NCBI GenBank assembly: GCA_002305715.1
Contig: DBQD01000031.1
Coordinates: 1,557-11,865 of the forward strand
Length of the DNA: 10,309 nucleotides
Origin: Proteiniphilum sp. UBA1403
Lineage (GTDB): Bacteria; Bacteroidota; Bacteroidia; Bacteroidales; Dysgonomonadaceae
Direction: 5' to 3'
This document shows positions 1 through 8,436 of the stretch, piece after piece (the stretch's first letter is position 1; each line of letters begins with the position of its first letter). A program made the position numbers and the translations under genes. Below the pieces are notes generated by a model. That model did not search any database and had not been told where the DNA came from. It was given only the letters and a program-made list of their open reading frames with translations.

Positions 1-190
1 TGGGTTCACTCACATTGCTGATGCGCAGCACGGGACAACCGGCCACCTTGTTGCCACCCAGGTCGTCCACCTGCTTCATCTTCCCTGTTTCACCTGGTGC
101 ACCATTGGGGAACAATAGTACCGTATTTTCCTGTGACTGGATACGCATTGTTGCAAAGAGAATAAAGAGAAGAAAAACTATTTTCCTCAT
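1..190 (-). CDS. Secreted alpha/beta-hydrolase-type carbohydrate esterase, N-terminal fragment
   Basis: Partial gene: the start lies inside the window and the rest runs off the left edge. Translating the minus strand from the ATG at 188-190 gives 63 complete codons. Residues 1-19 form a signal peptide (MRKIV, a hydrophobic LLFILFAT core, probable cleavage near IQS|QEN), without a lipobox, so export to the periplasm is expected. The mature N-terminus carries VLLFPNGAPGE (24-34) and later VLRISNVSEP (54-63). This spacing of a 'W/FPNGAPG' motif and an 'I-x-NVSEPTL'-like motif is typical of Bacteroidota PUL esterases of the BD-FAE/acetyl-xylan-esterase-like alpha/beta hydrolase group. The catalytic Ser-Asp-His residues would lie outside the window, so activity and substrate are inferred. 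A terminator-like hairpin separates it from the upstream operon and it has its own promoter-like element, so it is probably transcribed separately, perhaps with co-regulation. There is no Shine-Dalgarno sequence. Confidence 0.62.
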   Translation of the reverse strand, partial: MRKIVFLLFILFATMRIQSQENTVLLFPNGAPGETGKMKQVDDLGGNKVAGCPVLRISNVSEP

Positions 191-222
191 AGTATACAAA
201 TTTCCGTGTGAAAAATGTGTGT

Positions 223-236
223 TTTGCAATTGCAAA
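223..236. promoter_or_regulatory. 14-bp perfect palindrome, candidate operator at esterase promoter
   Basis: TTTGCAATTGCAAA is a perfect 7+7 inverted repeat. It overlaps the last four bases of the candidate -7 element and covers the predicted transcription start, where a bound dimeric regulator would block or modulate initiation. The palindrome and its position are seen directly; the operator role is inferred. AT-rich spacers can yield short palindromes by chance. Confidence 0.35.
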
Positions 237-240
237 TATA
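233..240 (-). promoter_or_regulatory. Candidate Bacteroidota -7 promoter element for the esterase gene
   Basis: The minus strand reads TATATTTG here, an exact match to the Bacteroidota -7 consensus TAnnTTTG. It would place transcription start near 226, about 36 bases before the esterase ATG at 190. No clear TTTG -33 element lies 19-21 bases upstream, where the DNA is an A/T tract, so the call rests on the -7 match, its position and the terminator just upstream. Confidence 0.38.
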
Positions 241-297
241 ATACTTTAAAATATTTTTTCTGTTTACGTGCTTAATTTTCAGCAATTCTTATCTATT

Positions 298-336
298 AAA
301 AGAGAAGAGACCGCTCCAGCATGGGGCGATCTCTTC
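298..336 (-). terminator. Rho-independent terminator of the SusCD operon
   Basis: Bases 304-310 (GAAGAGA) pair with 330-336 (TCTCTTC). After one C/A mismatch, 312-318 pair with 322-328 (CGCTCCA with TGGGGCG, one G-T pair), leaving a 3-base loop. The stem is therefore about 14 pairs with a GC-rich upper half. On the minus strand it is followed by TCTTTTAA, a U-rich tail. It lies about 60 bases after the stop codon of the DUF4998-type gene and before the esterase promoter, so it fits as the end of the five-gene transcript. The plus-strand side is followed by a weaker T-rich run, and nothing seen on that strand needs terminating. Confidence 0.7.
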
Positions 337-395
337 AAGTTCTTTTGAAACACTTTAGTGACAGCAGATTATCAGTCAACTAATATATTTCAAAC

Positions 396-1976
396 TTAGT
401 AATACAATCCTAAATAAAATTCAGCTATTGCCATTGAATTTGAAGAAGCTGTCCATGCATCATATCGCAACATAATGTAACGATAATTGCTTTCGGGTAT
501 AACTACATTACCTGTTACCTTGCCTGGATGATTCGCATCTCCTGTATTCGAAGCTAAACTATTACCCGGCAGATCAAGGGTATCTTGAATTGTTGACCAC
601 TTGGTCATGTCAATGATACAATCGGGATCGTTGCTGCCGTATAAACTTATTTTTTGTGGTTTTAAGTTTCCATTTGCTTGTGCAGTTCGATAGGCTATTC
701 TAAAATAGTTGAACGATGATACACTGCCAAGATCAATGATAAAATAGATGTCATTTCCATCACTTGATACACCACCATATGAGTGAACAGTACCGGTTTT
801 ATTACGATTATCCAAATAAGTTTCACCATATCCTTTCACCATCGATAGGTATGTTTCTACATTTCCATCGAAGTGTACCATCGGATGCATTTGTGCATCT
901 GTACCAGATGCAGCATAGAATAGTGGATGTGAGAGATAGGGAGATTTATTCTTCTCTGTTACCTGAACGAAACTATTGTTTGCTAGGGGGCTACCATCAG
1001 AGATACGAGTTTCCGGAGCAGCATACCATTTGCTTCTGTCTAAATCAACGTAACGGACAGTAGAGTATTCAATTGCGTCAGAATATAGAGAAACACCTTC
1101 AAAATCATATAAAGCCCTGTATCTAACAGACATTCCATTATAGTTTTGCAATGTAATGGTGTTCGTCTCAGTTATCTGTGATTTTTGCTCCCCTGTTGAT
1201 TTATCTATCCATATAAACTCATAACCACCCCAATAGCCATCGTTTAACTCCGGCATTGTGAAACTTGTATGCTCTTTATCGAAAATAACCAAATCGGCAC
1301 TGGGAACTTCCAAATAATATTCCCATGGTGAGTAAAACAAATCTTCGCTTTCGGGTTCAGGACGATAAACAGAACGATATCGAAAAGAGTTTGACTCAAA
1401 ATTTTCCAAGTATCCGACAGTCTCTGTTGGGTTAACAACCAATTTTGAAGTTAAGCCATCATCCGATTTCCATTCAAATTCAGTAGCCTGCAAACGTTGA
1501 TCCATATTCTCAGCATATGTGACCTTGTAATTGGCTCCTTCTCTTCCTTTCGATGAAATAAGACGGTTTTGCAGTAGCGATTCCCATATTTCACCGTAAG
1601 ATGTTGCGGTAATGGCAACCGGTATTGATTTATTGCCTTTTTCATCCAGAATTGAAAGCTCAAATATGTAGGATGCTTCTACCAAGTTCTCGATATAGAC
1701 ACTGGTCTCACCAGATGTACTAATTGGGGCAACTAGATGCTCTTGCTTGTTAAACCAGTATAATTCGACCTTCGTAGCACGAGGGTCTTCCAATTCAGGA
1801 ATAACTATACGTATACGATTACGTCCTCCAATACCTTTCACTTCTGAGTCATCCAATTTGGTGAGGTACGTAATGGGGCCATCCTTAATAAAGTCACTGT
1901 ACTTGTAATCCATGGGAGAACATGAATAAAGTACCAAGAAGGCCGAAACGATAAAAAATGTGATTATATTTTTCAT
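396..1976 (-). CDS. DUF4998-type surface lipoprotein with C-terminal discoidin-like domain
   Basis: A 526-residue lipoprotein with a short signal peptide and lipobox LYSC, Cys19 being the lipidated residue. Residues about 20-225 resemble the DUF4998 family of PUL-associated lipoproteins (ITYLTKLDDSEVKGIGGRNR near the start, then beta-sandwich-like segments). Residues about 226-306 look like a second copy of the 164-221 segment: EFEW...FRYRSVY...YSPWEYY against EFIW...VRYRALY...YSDAIEY. Residues about 310-526 look like a galactose-binding (F5/8 type C, discoidin-like) domain, with HFDGN (368-372), YFIIDLGS (411-418), FRIAYR (425-430) and YIMLRYDAW (500-508). The usual inference is glycan capture at the cell surface as an accessory SusE/SusF-like protein. 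It is the last gene of the operon, 23 bases after its upstream neighbour, with an AGGAAAG sequence just before the ATG that may act as a Shine-Dalgarno. No catalytic motif is seen. The family call is from memory of sequence style, so the domain borders are approximate. Confidence 0.85.
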   Translation of the reverse strand: MKNIITFFIVSAFLVLYSCSPMDYKYSDFIKDGPITYLTKLDDSEVKGIGGRNRIRIVIPELEDPRATKVELYWFNKQEHLVAPISTSGETSVYIENLVEASYIFELSILDEKGNKSIPVAITATSYGEIWESLLQNRLISSKGREGANYKVTYAENMDQRLQATEFEWKSDDGLTSKLVVNPTETVGYLENFESNSFRYRSVYRPEPESEDLFYSPWEYYLEVPSADLVIFDKEHTSFTMPELNDGYWGGYEFIWIDKSTGEQKSQITETNTITLQNYNGMSVRYRALYDFEGVSLYSDAIEYSTVRYVDLDRSKWYAAPETRISDGSPLANNSFVQVTEKNKSPYLSHPLFYAASGTDAQMHPMVHFDGNVETYLSMVKGYGETYLDNRNKTGTVHSYGGVSSDGNDIYFIIDLGSVSSFNYFRIAYRTAQANGNLKPQKISLYGSNDPDCIIDMTKWSTIQDTLDLPGNSLASNTGDANHPGKVTGNVVIPESNYRYIMLRYDAWTASSNSMAIAEFYLGLYY

Positions 1977-1999
1977 TATTCTTTCCTATTTTGCGTAGT

Positions 2000-3298
2000 T
2001 TAACGTGATCCGAAAAAGCTTATTTCGCCAATTTGAGTCGAACCTGCATGAACACTTGTTGCAAATGTTTTGATAATTTGCACACGTACATAACGAACGG
2101 GTTGGTCAAGTGACTTCATCGTCATCTCATGTCCATTCTGGATAATCAGATTGTCTTCAGCGGTACGATCATTAGTCCCAGGATAAGGGTCAAACGAACC
2201 ATCTGCTCTAGACAAATAGAAGAGACCCAAGTTTAACCATGCATTGGTGTCGTAAATATCATCAACCAATTCGCTAGGATTACTACCGGTATAGGTAGCC
2301 CCATATACCTGAATAATTTGAGGATGTCCTCCACGGAATTGGTTGGACGGGTCATTACGAGGCCACAAAATAAAGCGGCTAAGGTTATATGCATCACCTA
2401 AGTCAATCGTGAAATGATGAGGGAACGGAGCTAATGGCTTGGTATGGTAACATTCAGAGCTGGAGCCCACTACACCATCAAATAGACGAGTAAACTGCAC
2501 ATTGGAGCCAGACCATGAGTGCATCTTATGACCCCAGAAATTAGATGGCAATGCATAACCCGTTTGATCCGGAACATAAGAACCATCTCCGTCCAAATTA
2601 CATAGAGCAACCTCTTTGAATAGATTTTTCGGCAACTGCATTTCGAACCAAGGTGCACAAACCACATCTTTAGGAGGAGACCAATGTCCCCATTTATCGC
2701 GTATTTGAACACGGAAATTCTGGTCGATATCGGGTTCATGTTCCCTGTTAAAATATTCCACACTTGGAGCAACCGTATAGTGTGTTCCAACTTCAACCCA
2801 TTCGTTGGTCACTAAATCCTGCTTAAATGTCCGGAAAGCAAGTTTAGCCCCTGTTTCATTTTCCGTTGTAACACGAATACCCATGAAAGTAGGATTAATT
2901 TGCAGGTTATCATACGCCATCAGGTAGGGTGGACGTAGAGGATTCACAGTTACTTCTACCGGTGCAGAGAAAGTCTGCCCATGACTTACCGAATAGAGTT
3001 TAACTTTAAAGCTTCCTTCTGAACCAAATCCATCAACCACCACTGAATCGGTATAAAATGATGCCGTTTGGTTGTATTCAATTCCATCATCTGTTGTCCA
3101 AACAGCTTTCACATATTGAAGATTCGCATCATTTGGGCGATCATAATAAATAATGGATGCTCCACTTATATTAACCACCTCTTTTACTGTAACTTGCTTT
3201 GGAACCTCGGTGCTCCCTATTGGATTATTGAGCTGATCTACTCCACAAGCATATAAGAGCATCAGGGCAATAAAAAATGCTATTTTAATCGGTTTCAT
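2000..3298 (-). CDS. SusE-position lipoprotein, DUF4959/DUF5126/DUF5000-type
   Basis: A 432-residue lipoprotein from the ATG at 3298. The frame is also open to an ATG at 3328, which would overlap the susD-like gene by 11 bases. I prefer 3298 because it gives a standard short signal peptide, MKPIKIAFFIALMLLYAC, with Cys18 at the end of an LYAC lipobox and a 19-base gap from the previous stop. Residues about 30-120 (VPKQVTVKEVVNISGASI, ending VTVNPLRPP) resemble DUF4959. About 121-220, including VQIRDKWGHWSPP (197-209), resembles DUF5126. About 228-430 resembles DUF5000, a discoidin-like fold, with RLFDG (271-275), HHFTIDLGDAYNLSRFILWPR (294-314), IIQVYGA (328-334) and the C-terminal RYVRVQI...IGEISFFG. 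Proteins of this architecture usually follow susD in PULs and are thought to sit on the outer surface and help bind glycan. No catalytic residues are recognised. Confidence 0.88.
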   Translation of the reverse strand: MKPIKIAFFIALMLLYACGVDQLNNPIGSTEVPKQVTVKEVVNISGASIIYYDRPNDANLQYVKAVWTTDDGIEYNQTASFYTDSVVVDGFGSEGSFKVKLYSVSHGQTFSAPVEVTVNPLRPPYLMAYDNLQINPTFMGIRVTTENETGAKLAFRTFKQDLVTNEWVEVGTHYTVAPSVEYFNREHEPDIDQNFRVQIRDKWGHWSPPKDVVCAPWFEMQLPKNLFKEVALCNLDGDGSYVPDQTGYALPSNFWGHKMHSWSGSNVQFTRLFDGVVGSSSECYHTKPLAPFPHHFTIDLGDAYNLSRFILWPRNDPSNQFRGGHPQIIQVYGATYTGSNPSELVDDIYDTNAWLNLGLFYLSRADGSFDPYPGTNDRTAEDNLIIQNGHEMTMKSLDQPVRYVRVQIIKTFATSVHAGSTQIGEISFFGSR

Positions 3299-3317
3299 TT
3301 TCTGTAATTTTAAATTA

Positions 3318-5255
3318 TTACCAACCATAATTTTGCAGCGTGTTCTTGTTTCTCAAGATTTCTTCATCTGATATAGGCCAGAAATAGTCTCTTGGTGTAA
3401 AATTTCGAGTATATACCCACGTCTCTCTATAATAAAGAGCAGGATCAGCTGCTTCCATATTCCAACCGGTAATTGGCTTATTGTATTCATCCATTGCCAT
3501 TTTCCAGCGTCTAAGATCCCAGAAACGATGTCCTTCAAAGACAAATTCAATCAGTTTCTCTTGGCGTACTATATCTCTTAATCCGGCCTGTCTCTGGAAC
3601 TTGGTTGGATCGTTTGAGAAATTTCCCCAGGACTCTTTTACACCCTGAAGACCAGCTCTTTCACGAACAATATCAACATAAGAAATTGCTTGGTCTCTTG
3701 CTTCTTGCGTATTAAATGCTTCGTTCAATGCCTCAGCATACATCAAGTAAAGTTCAGGAAGTCTGAAGTATGGGAATGGATAACGGGTGTATGTAACGGT
3801 AGTACTACCTGAACATACAGTGAGCCAGTGCAATATTTTCTTTGGCCACATACCGGTCATGTTCCAAGAGTGAGCAATTGAGTTCTGAGAATATTCACCG
3901 GAACGTGCATGTGGAGCTTGCCCTGTTTCGCTTGTATTTCCATGTCCAAACCATATTCCACGGTCGAATCCAATACTTGCATAAAGTCTAGGTTCACGAT
4001 CGAAAAACATACCAGCAGTTGTTTCACCAACCTGCAAGTAATACAATTGATCTGTGCCGACAATTCTTGGGGTGAAGCGACCGGTATAGTTCCAAGTTTT
4101 GTCCTCTTTCATGGGAACTCCATTCTTGGTATAGAATTGATCAACAATTTTTAAAGGTACTCCAAAATTGTTTCTATTGGTGGTCTGACCACTCGCCTGA
4201 GCAGCAGTAAAGTCACGTGGGTATGCCTGAATTTGGTACTGTTGTGGCCAGCTTCGTGAATCGGCCCATATTACATCGTCGTTCCAACGTTCAACCAGTG
4301 AACCTCTGATGCTCAGCTTAAGGCGTGTTTGTTCAGAGATATTTCCAAATTGCGTACCAGTGAAGGTGTACAATTTATTCTTTTCAATCTCATTAAAAAA
4401 GTCAATTGCATCTTTGCATGCTTCTACAGCTTTTACCCAAAGGGCTATTTTTTGTTCTTCCGTTTTGTTAGGATTGAAAATCTCAATACCTCTACGATCT
4501 TTGAGTCCTGCATAATCTGTATTTCCATTAAACAACGGACTTGCAAATGTCACCAACATTTTGGCTTTCATTGTCAAGGCAACACCTTTGGTGATTCTAC
4601 CCAATTCAGTGGCTTGGTCGTTTACAACAATCATCAGGTGATTTCTAGAAAGAATATCATCCATTTTTGACACGCAATATTCAACGCATTCATCCATTGT
4701 ATTACGATAAACATGGGTAACATCTGTATCGTCCTGCACACTTAGATTCACATCCTTAATAGGGATGGGTCCGTACATTCGAATAAGATAGAAATGCAAC
4801 CAAGCCTTTATCACTTCCACCTCGGCTTTCCAACGATTGCGTTCTTCTTCGGTAATATCGGGTACTCTATCGATGTTTGCAAGGAAAATGTTGCAATCAC
4901 TGATACCTCGATAAAGATGTTTACCTCCGTTAATGCCTCTCCAGAAATCGAAAAGAGGACTATTGGAACGTTGACCACCTAATGCTAAGTTTTTAGCGTT
5001 ATTTGCATCGGAGTATTGTGTTGACACCCAGATTTCATCACCTCCAAGTAATGCGGGATCATCATTATATGAACCTGCGTTTGGAATATAGGAATAACAC
5101 ATGAAGAAAAATTTCTCAGCTTGCGAACGCATCGAAAAGGCATTGTCTTCGATTGTAGCAATCATATCCGGTACAACATCAAGGTAGTTGTTGCAGGCCG
5201 TTAGAACGCTAAATAAGAAAATGAGAAAGGGATATTTTAATTTATTCATAACCAT
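3318..5255 (-). CDS. SusD/RagB-family outer-membrane glycan-binding lipoprotein
   Basis: A 645-residue SusD-like lipoprotein, the surface lid that binds glycan and delivers it to its SusC partner. The signal peptide ends in lipobox LTAC with Cys21 lipidated. The start could be Met1 (5255, 5 bases after the susC stop) or Met3 (5249); both keep the lipobox. N-terminal TPR-like features include SQAEKFFFMCYSYIP (44-58), FWRGINGGKHLYRGISDCNIFL (104-125) and AEVEVIKAWLHFYLIRMYGPIPI (144-166), all characteristic of the family. The C-terminal SusD/RagB signatures are PYFRLPELYLMYAEALNEA (495-513), VRERAGLQGV (530-539), RQEKLIEFVFEGHRFWDLRRW (564-584) and the terminal YFWPISDEEILRNKNTLQNYGW (624-645). 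It is somewhat longer than the commonest 500-600 residues but intact. Tight linkage to the susC-like gene indicates translational coupling. Ligand specificity cannot be read from sequence. Confidence 0.97.
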   Translation of the reverse strand: MVMNKLKYPFLIFLFSVLTACNNYLDVVPDMIATIEDNAFSMRSQAEKFFFMCYSYIPNAGSYNDDPALLGGDEIWVSTQYSDANNAKNLALGGQRSNSPLFDFWRGINGGKHLYRGISDCNIFLANIDRVPDITEEERNRWKAEVEVIKAWLHFYLIRMYGPIPIKDVNLSVQDDTDVTHVYRNTMDECVEYCVSKMDDILSRNHLMIVVNDQATELGRITKGVALTMKAKMLVTFASPLFNGNTDYAGLKDRRGIEIFNPNKTEEQKIALWVKAVEACKDAIDFFNEIEKNKLYTFTGTQFGNISEQTRLKLSIRGSLVERWNDDVIWADSRSWPQQYQIQAYPRDFTAAQASGQTTNRNNFGVPLKIVDQFYTKNGVPMKEDKTWNYTGRFTPRIVGTDQLYYLQVGETTAGMFFDREPRLYASIGFDRGIWFGHGNTSETGQAPHARSGEYSQNSIAHSWNMTGMWPKKILHWLTVCSGSTTVTYTRYPFPYFRLPELYLMYAEALNEAFNTQEARDQAISYVDIVRERAGLQGVKESWGNFSNDPTKFQRQAGLRDIVRQEKLIEFVFEGHRFWDLRRWKMAMDEYNKPITGWNMEAADPALYYRETWVYTRNFTPRDYFWPISDEEILRNKNTLQNYGW

Positions 5256-5260
5256 AATTA

Positions 5261-8200
5261 TTAAAATGATAAATTGAGTCCCACATTAAATGTACGTTGA
5301 ATGGGATAACCTAAACCATTACCTGCCATTTCCACATCCCACAGTTTGAACTTACTAATGGAGAAAACATTGGAACTAGAAAGATAGATACGAAGGTTGT
5401 TAATTTTGGCTTTCGACATCATTTTTTCAGGAAGTGTGTAACCAAATTCAACCGATTTTAAACGAAGGAATGCACCATCACGCATAAACCAAGTACTGCG
5501 TTGGTTATTATGACTTACTTGACTTAATGCTGTTGCCAAACGTGGCCATGTTGCATACGGATCGCGATTTGTTTCACTCCAATAACTATCTGCAATAAAT
5601 TGCATCAGAGCGTTGTTTCCAACAAGGCTACCCGGTGTATTGTTGGAGCCTGTAGTATTGAAGAAAGGAGATGTTGTATTGTAGTCAATCCAGAATGATC
5701 TCCTATGTACTCCGTTGAAGAAGAACGAGAAATCGAACGATTTAATACCGATAGATGAACCAAAACCATACTGAATTTCCGGTGTTGTTGGGTATCCAAT
5801 AGGAGCCATGTCGCGGTCATTTATTATTCCATCGCCATTCAAATCACGGAATTTAATATCACCGGCCATCACCTGAGTGCTTCCAAATTGAGTGGGTGAA
5901 TTCCGCACATCGGCATCATCAATAAACAATCTTTCTGCAATATAACCATACTGTTGTGTAGTTGGATTACCAATACGCAGTTTCCACCACTCTGTATCAT
6001 AGTCGTAGTCTTCGTATTTGGTGTATTCACTCACTGCATACGTAAAGTTCACGCGTGACTGAATCCAGAATGATCTACCTTTTGCATAATTGTGGGTAAT
6101 AGACAAATCGGTACCTTTTCCTAATGCCTCACCCAGGTTTGCGTTTGGATTTACCCATAAACCCATTGAATAAGGGATTGTACGGCGTTCTTGCAATATA
6201 CTTTTGCGTTTTTCAGTAAAATACTCCCAAATGACATTGAAATCATCAAAGAGGGTCAATTCAACGGCCATGTTTGTCTTGTAAGAAACTTCCCACGATA
6301 TTTCAGGGTCGGCATATCTTCGAATGGTCATACCGGGACGGCTATATCCATCAATTTCATAACCGAACGTGTAACCACTTCCTCCGGTCAAACTAACATC
6401 CGAGAGATACAAGAAACGCTGATCACTGATATTGTCATTACCAGCCATACCATAAGAACCTCTTAATTTCAACTGGGTAATTTTATCCTTCAGCGGTTCA
6501 AAGAAACTTTCGTTTGAAACCATCCATCCCGCACTGATTGAAGGGAAGAAACCCCAGCGGTGTTGTTTGGAGAAACGCTCAGAACCATTGTATCCGAAGT
6601 TCGCCTCAACGAAATACTTGCTCATATATGCATAGGATGCCCTACCGGCAAGTCCCACATTTCGGTAAGGAAGTGACCCTAATACCGTGAAAATATCGTT
6701 ATTACTAGCGGGAACAGTTCTGTTCCGCATGGTAAATACCAATTGCGTATTTAAGTCGTGTGTATCGTCAAAATTTTTAGAATACATGGCAGACGACTCA
6801 AAATAGGTAGTATTTACCACCGTAGGTATCTCAACATTAGACTGCAAACTTTCTCCACTAGCATCCGGATTGATTATGTCAACACGGTAATCTCCTGTTA
6901 AATAATTGTGATCTGTGAGTTTATAATAGTATGGAGAATAAGAGCGTGAAATTGCGCTGAGGGCTTCGCGCTTGGTATTAAATAATGCTCTTATTTTCAG
7001 TCCATCAATGAGAAAACTCATATCTTGATTTAACTCCATTTGCGCACCCATAATAGATTTATTATACTCACGATAACCACGCACCATTTGGGCGTATGGA
7101 TTTAGATATTGTCCATCTTCAGCGTTTCCGAAGAGTGTATGCGATACATATTTGTGATCTTCATCAATTGGATAGTATGCCGGGAATAAAACAGGATTAC
7201 TCTTCATAATTAGGCCATACATGGAAGAACCGCTGTTCAATGGTCCTGAATAGTCTTCAAATGTTCCATCGAGACTAACCTTTAGTTCGGTTGTCTTGGA
7301 AAGATCGATATTCACATTCGAACGCAATGTATAGATATCCAAGTTGATGTTATTGTTAAAATTATTACGAGAATCTACATTCAAGATACCACCATCTTTC
7401 GTATAAGCTGCTGCTACATAATAACGAGCAATGTTACCCCCACCACGGATATTTAGATTGACACGTTGACTGAGCGAATAGTCCTTCATCAACTCCGACT
7501 GCCAGTCGGTAACTGGATATAAAAGAGGGTACAGACCTCTCTCGGTATTCTCAATTTTGTCGTCAGAGTACAAAAGTGGAGCCTTTGGATCACGGGTGAT
7601 AAATGCCTCGTTGTGCATTTTCATATAGGTGATGGGATCTGCTAATTTAATTTTTTGAGTAGGTTGCGAAATGTTGTTTTCAATTCTGACATTCAATTGT
7701 GCTCGACCTACCCTACCTTCTTTAGTTCGAATAAGAATAACACCATTGGCACCACGGGCTCCGTAAAGAGCTGTCGCAGCCGCATCCTTCATAATAGAGA
7801 AACTCTCAATATCATCTGGTTGGATACGAGCTAATTCTGTTTTTGAGATCTCAATGTTATCCACGAGTATTAGGGGATCAACATTGTAACCGAATGTTGT
7901 TACACCTCGAATAAAGAAGTCAGAGTTGTCGGCACCCGGTTCACCCGAAGACTGGTATGAGATCATACCGGCAATTTGTCCAGCGAAAGAGGTGGTAAGA
8001 TTACTTGTCGGCATTTTCAGGTCAGAAGGAGATACCGTAGAAATTGACGCAACCACACTTTCTTTTTTCTGTGTACCGAAAGCAACAACCGTTACTTCAT
8101 CCAACAAACTTGTTTCCTCAAGCATGATCACATTTATGACCGGCTTATCGGCTTCTGCTGTGAAGTCTTGAGAAACAAAGCCCATAAAACTGAAACGAAC

Positions 8201-8404
8201 CGTGCTTTTCTCTGGTACGTTACTAAGTACATAATCACCATCCATATCGGTTGTTGTACCGGTAGTGGTTCCAACTACTATAATGGTAACCCCAGGCAAG
8301 GCATTACCATCAGCATCAAGCACCTTTCCTCTTATTGTTAATTGTTGCGCAATTAACGAGAGAGAAAAGATACAAAACACAAATAACATGATAGTCTTTC
8401 TCAT
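5261..8404 (-). CDS. SusC/RagA-family TonB-linked outer-membrane transporter
   Basis: A 1047-residue TonB-dependent transporter that imports oligosaccharide across the outer membrane using TonB/ExbBD energy. It has a signal peptide (1-19, ending LSLIA|Q) and a carboxypeptidase-regulatory-like domain (about 22-97: IRGKVLDADGNALPGVTI...GDYVLSNVP...FSFMGF). A TonB-box region LLDEVTVVAFGTQKKE (100-115) comes next, then the plug domain (about 116-228: FFIRGVTTFG, LILVDNIE, SIMKDAAATALYGARGANGV, ILIRTKEG). The rest is a 22-stranded-type barrel with family motifs FFPSISAGW (619-627), LRGSYGMAGND (647-657), FRDLNGDGIINDRDM (852-866) and a C-terminal strand ending NVGLNLSF, with aromatic terminal Phe. 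There is no N-terminal STN signalling domain, which argues against FecR/ECF-sigma control and for a hybrid two-component or other regulator outside the window. The ATG at 8404 lies 32 bases after the GH105 stop with no terminator between. No Shine-Dalgarno is seen. Confidence 0.98.
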   Translation of the reverse strand: MRKTIMLFVFCIFSLSLIAQQLTIRGKVLDADGNALPGVTIIVVGTTTGTTTDMDGDYVLSNVPEKSTVRFSFMGFVSQDFTAEADKPVINVIMLEETSLLDEVTVVAFGTQKKESVVASISTVSPSDLKMPTSNLTTSFAGQIAGMISYQSSGEPGADNSDFFIRGVTTFGYNVDPLILVDNIEISKTELARIQPDDIESFSIMKDAAATALYGARGANGVILIRTKEGRVGRAQLNVRIENNISQPTQKIKLADPITYMKMHNEAFITRDPKAPLLYSDDKIENTERGLYPLLYPVTDWQSELMKDYSLSQRVNLNIRGGGNIARYYVAAAYTKDGGILNVDSRNNFNNNINLDIYTLRSNVNIDLSKTTELKVSLDGTFEDYSGPLNSGSSMYGLIMKSNPVLFPAYYPIDEDHKYVSHTLFGNAEDGQYLNPYAQMVRGYREYNKSIMGAQMELNQDMSFLIDGLKIRALFNTKREALSAISRSYSPYYYKLTDHNYLTGDYRVDIINPDASGESLQSNVEIPTVVNTTYFESSAMYSKNFDDTHDLNTQLVFTMRNRTVPASNNDIFTVLGSLPYRNVGLAGRASYAYMSKYFVEANFGYNGSERFSKQHRWGFFPSISAGWMVSNESFFEPLKDKITQLKLRGSYGMAGNDNISDQRFLYLSDVSLTGGSGYTFGYEIDGYSRPGMTIRRYADPEISWEVSYKTNMAVELTLFDDFNVIWEYFTEKRKSILQERRTIPYSMGLWVNPNANLGEALGKGTDLSITHNYAKGRSFWIQSRVNFTYAVSEYTKYEDYDYDTEWWKLRIGNPTTQQYGYIAERLFIDDADVRNSPTQFGSTQVMAGDIKFRDLNGDGIINDRDMAPIGYPTTPEIQYGFGSSIGIKSFDFSFFFNGVHRRSFWIDYNTTSPFFNTTGSNNTPGSLVGNNALMQFIADSYWSETNRDPYATWPRLATALSQVSHNNQRSTWFMRDGAFLRLKSVEFGYTLPEKMMSKAKINNLRIYLSSSNVFSISKFKLWDVEMAGNGLGYPIQRTFNVGLNLSF

Positions 8405-8436
8405 TATCTTTGATTTTATAAATTAAAAAAAGGTTA

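Noticed and set aside
15..275. Plus-strand 86-codon open frame.
   Set aside because: It is antisense to the esterase start, which has a signal peptide and family motifs, and it continues through the promoter/palindrome region with low-complexity residues.
852..1180. Possible frameshift or gene break in the middle of the DUF4998-type gene, because of other open frames nearby.
   Set aside because: The main frame is continuous for 526 residues with consistent beta-rich character on both sides.
2470..2796. Minus-strand 108-codon frame overlapping the SusE-position gene in another frame.
   Set aside because: Shadow frame; the main frame carries a lipobox and family motifs through this stretch.
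4329..4670. Plus-strand 113-codon open frame within the susD-like gene.
   Set aside because: Antisense shadow of an intact SusD family coding sequence; its translation has no domain-like pattern.
8405..8436. Possible terminator or promoter between GH105 and the susC-like gene (A-tract).
   Set aside because: There is no stem and no TAnnTTTG element; 32 bases fits an ordinary intra-operon spacer.
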